Assembly (NCBI GenBank): GCA_052315315.1
Contig: JBLSDE010000039.1
Coordinates: 1-13,335 of the forward strand
From: Cuniculiplasma sp052315315
GTDB taxonomy: Archaea; Thermoplasmatota; Thermoplasmata; Thermoplasmatales; Thermoplasmataceae
Direction of reading: 5' to 3'
DNA length: 13,335 bases
The notes under the pieces are model-generated. The model had not been told where the DNA came from, ran no database searches, and worked only from the letters and a program-made list of their open reading frames with translations. The position numbers were made by a program, and so were the translations under genes. Numbering within the stretch: position 1 is the stretch's first letter; each line of letters begins with the position of its first letter. Positions 13,007 through 13,335 of the stretch are shown here, piece after piece.

Positions 13007-13335
13007 GATATATTAGAAAAATTTTGTTTTATTTTATAATTTGTAGTAATCTCCGGCTGAGCTTTTTGGGAAAAAATGATTGATAAAAGCAGATTATTTT
13101 TTAACAAATTTGTAACTTGTTTGCATTCTTCAATAGACTATTAATACATAGAAATCGTGACTTTACATCTTCTTTTTATTAGTATATCATGGAGCACGCA
13201 ATTTAGCCATTTTCTGTAAATCTGTCTGTGGGTACACAGGATTTTCATTGTCTTCATGTTCAATTTATTCCGTATTTTCATATGTACATAATGTATTTAG
13301 AGAGAAGAGTTTATTAGTGTGGGTGCACTATTATC
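13007..13335. other. AT-rich non-coding stretch with short repeats
   Basis: Upstream of the ribA promoter I see no gene. The longest start-stop frame noticed is about 46 codons on the minus strand (start near 13283), with no ribosome site or recognisable protein. The stretch contains TATGTACATA (13281-13290, a perfect palindrome), CTGTG-GGTA-CACAG (13226-13239, a hairpin) and two copies of TGTGGGTRCAC (13227-13237 and 13318-13328). It may hold the end of another mobile element or an upstream promoter region reaching past the window. Confidence 0.4.
13227..13328. repeat. Pair of direct repeats TGTGGGTRCAC
   Basis: TGTGGGTACAC at 13227-13237 and TGTGGGTGCAC at 13318-13328 differ at one base and start 91 bases apart. 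The first copy is embedded in the small hairpin CTGTG-GGTA-CACAG. They are GC-richer than the surrounding DNA, so chance is less likely than for the AT-rich repeats elsewhere in the window. Function unknown. Confidence 0.4.

Noticed and set aside
12971..13060. FMN riboswitch upstream of ribA
   Set aside because: There is no room between the probable transcription start and the ATG, and none of the conserved RFN-element segments are present.
1..13335. CRISPR array or tandem repeat cluster
   Set aside because: No regularly spaced repeats of 23 bases or more are seen anywhere in the window.

Overview
The window looks like chromosomal DNA of a low-GC, acidophilic euryarchaeon of the Thermoplasmatales type (Ferroplasma/Cuniculiplasma/Picrophilus relatives); I cannot name the species. 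The grounds are: an archaeal tRNA-Ala with no encoded CCA; AT-rich TATA-like boxes about 25-30 bases before several start codons, implying leaderless mRNAs; Shine-Dalgarno sequences mainly at internal operon genes; an archaeal two-ATPase pilus/secretion-type operon; and a Zn-dependent glucose dehydrogenase of the Thermoplasma/Sulfolobus kind.

Left part (1-3137), accessory in character: the last 38 codons of an IS256/Mutator-family transposase with a candidate terminal repeat; a TetR-family repressor (215-796, minus) divergent from an atypical short-chain dehydrogenase/epimerase-like gene (871-1839, plus), with an 18-bp palindromic operator candidate lying exactly between the latter's TATA box and start; then a conserved-looking gene of unknown function (1995-2912) interrupted by one in-frame TGA, with about 195 codons remaining open after it.

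Middle (3138-8321): tRNA-Ala(GGC) on the minus strand, divergent from a tightly coupled four-gene plus-strand operon: type II/IV secretion ATPase, platform membrane protein, second platform membrane protein, second ATPase. The genes overlap by 1 and 4 bases or abut. The two ATPases are full-length paralogues with nearly identical motif spacing, and each membrane protein carries one T2SF-like domain. Together they form the motor and inner-membrane platform of an archaeal pilus, archaellum-like or Tad-like machine. No pilin or prepilin peptidase is in the window.

Right part (8312-12970), all on the minus strand, read from right to left: ribA (GTP cyclohydrolase II), a glucose 1-dehydrogenase, folD, nadE and a CPA1-type Na+/H+ antiporter. 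Four of the five make or use redox cofactors (flavin, NAD(P), folate). The last antiporter codons overlap the last codons of the pilus operon convergently by 10 bases. The final 365 bases (12971-13335) contain the ribA promoter and otherwise AT-rich sequence with a few short repeats and no gene I can support.

Most noteworthy: the two-ATPase/two-platform operon with an altered second ATPase, the in-frame TGA, the FolD active-site substitutions (Gln to Glu and Asp to Glu), and the repressor/operator/leaderless promoter arrangement.
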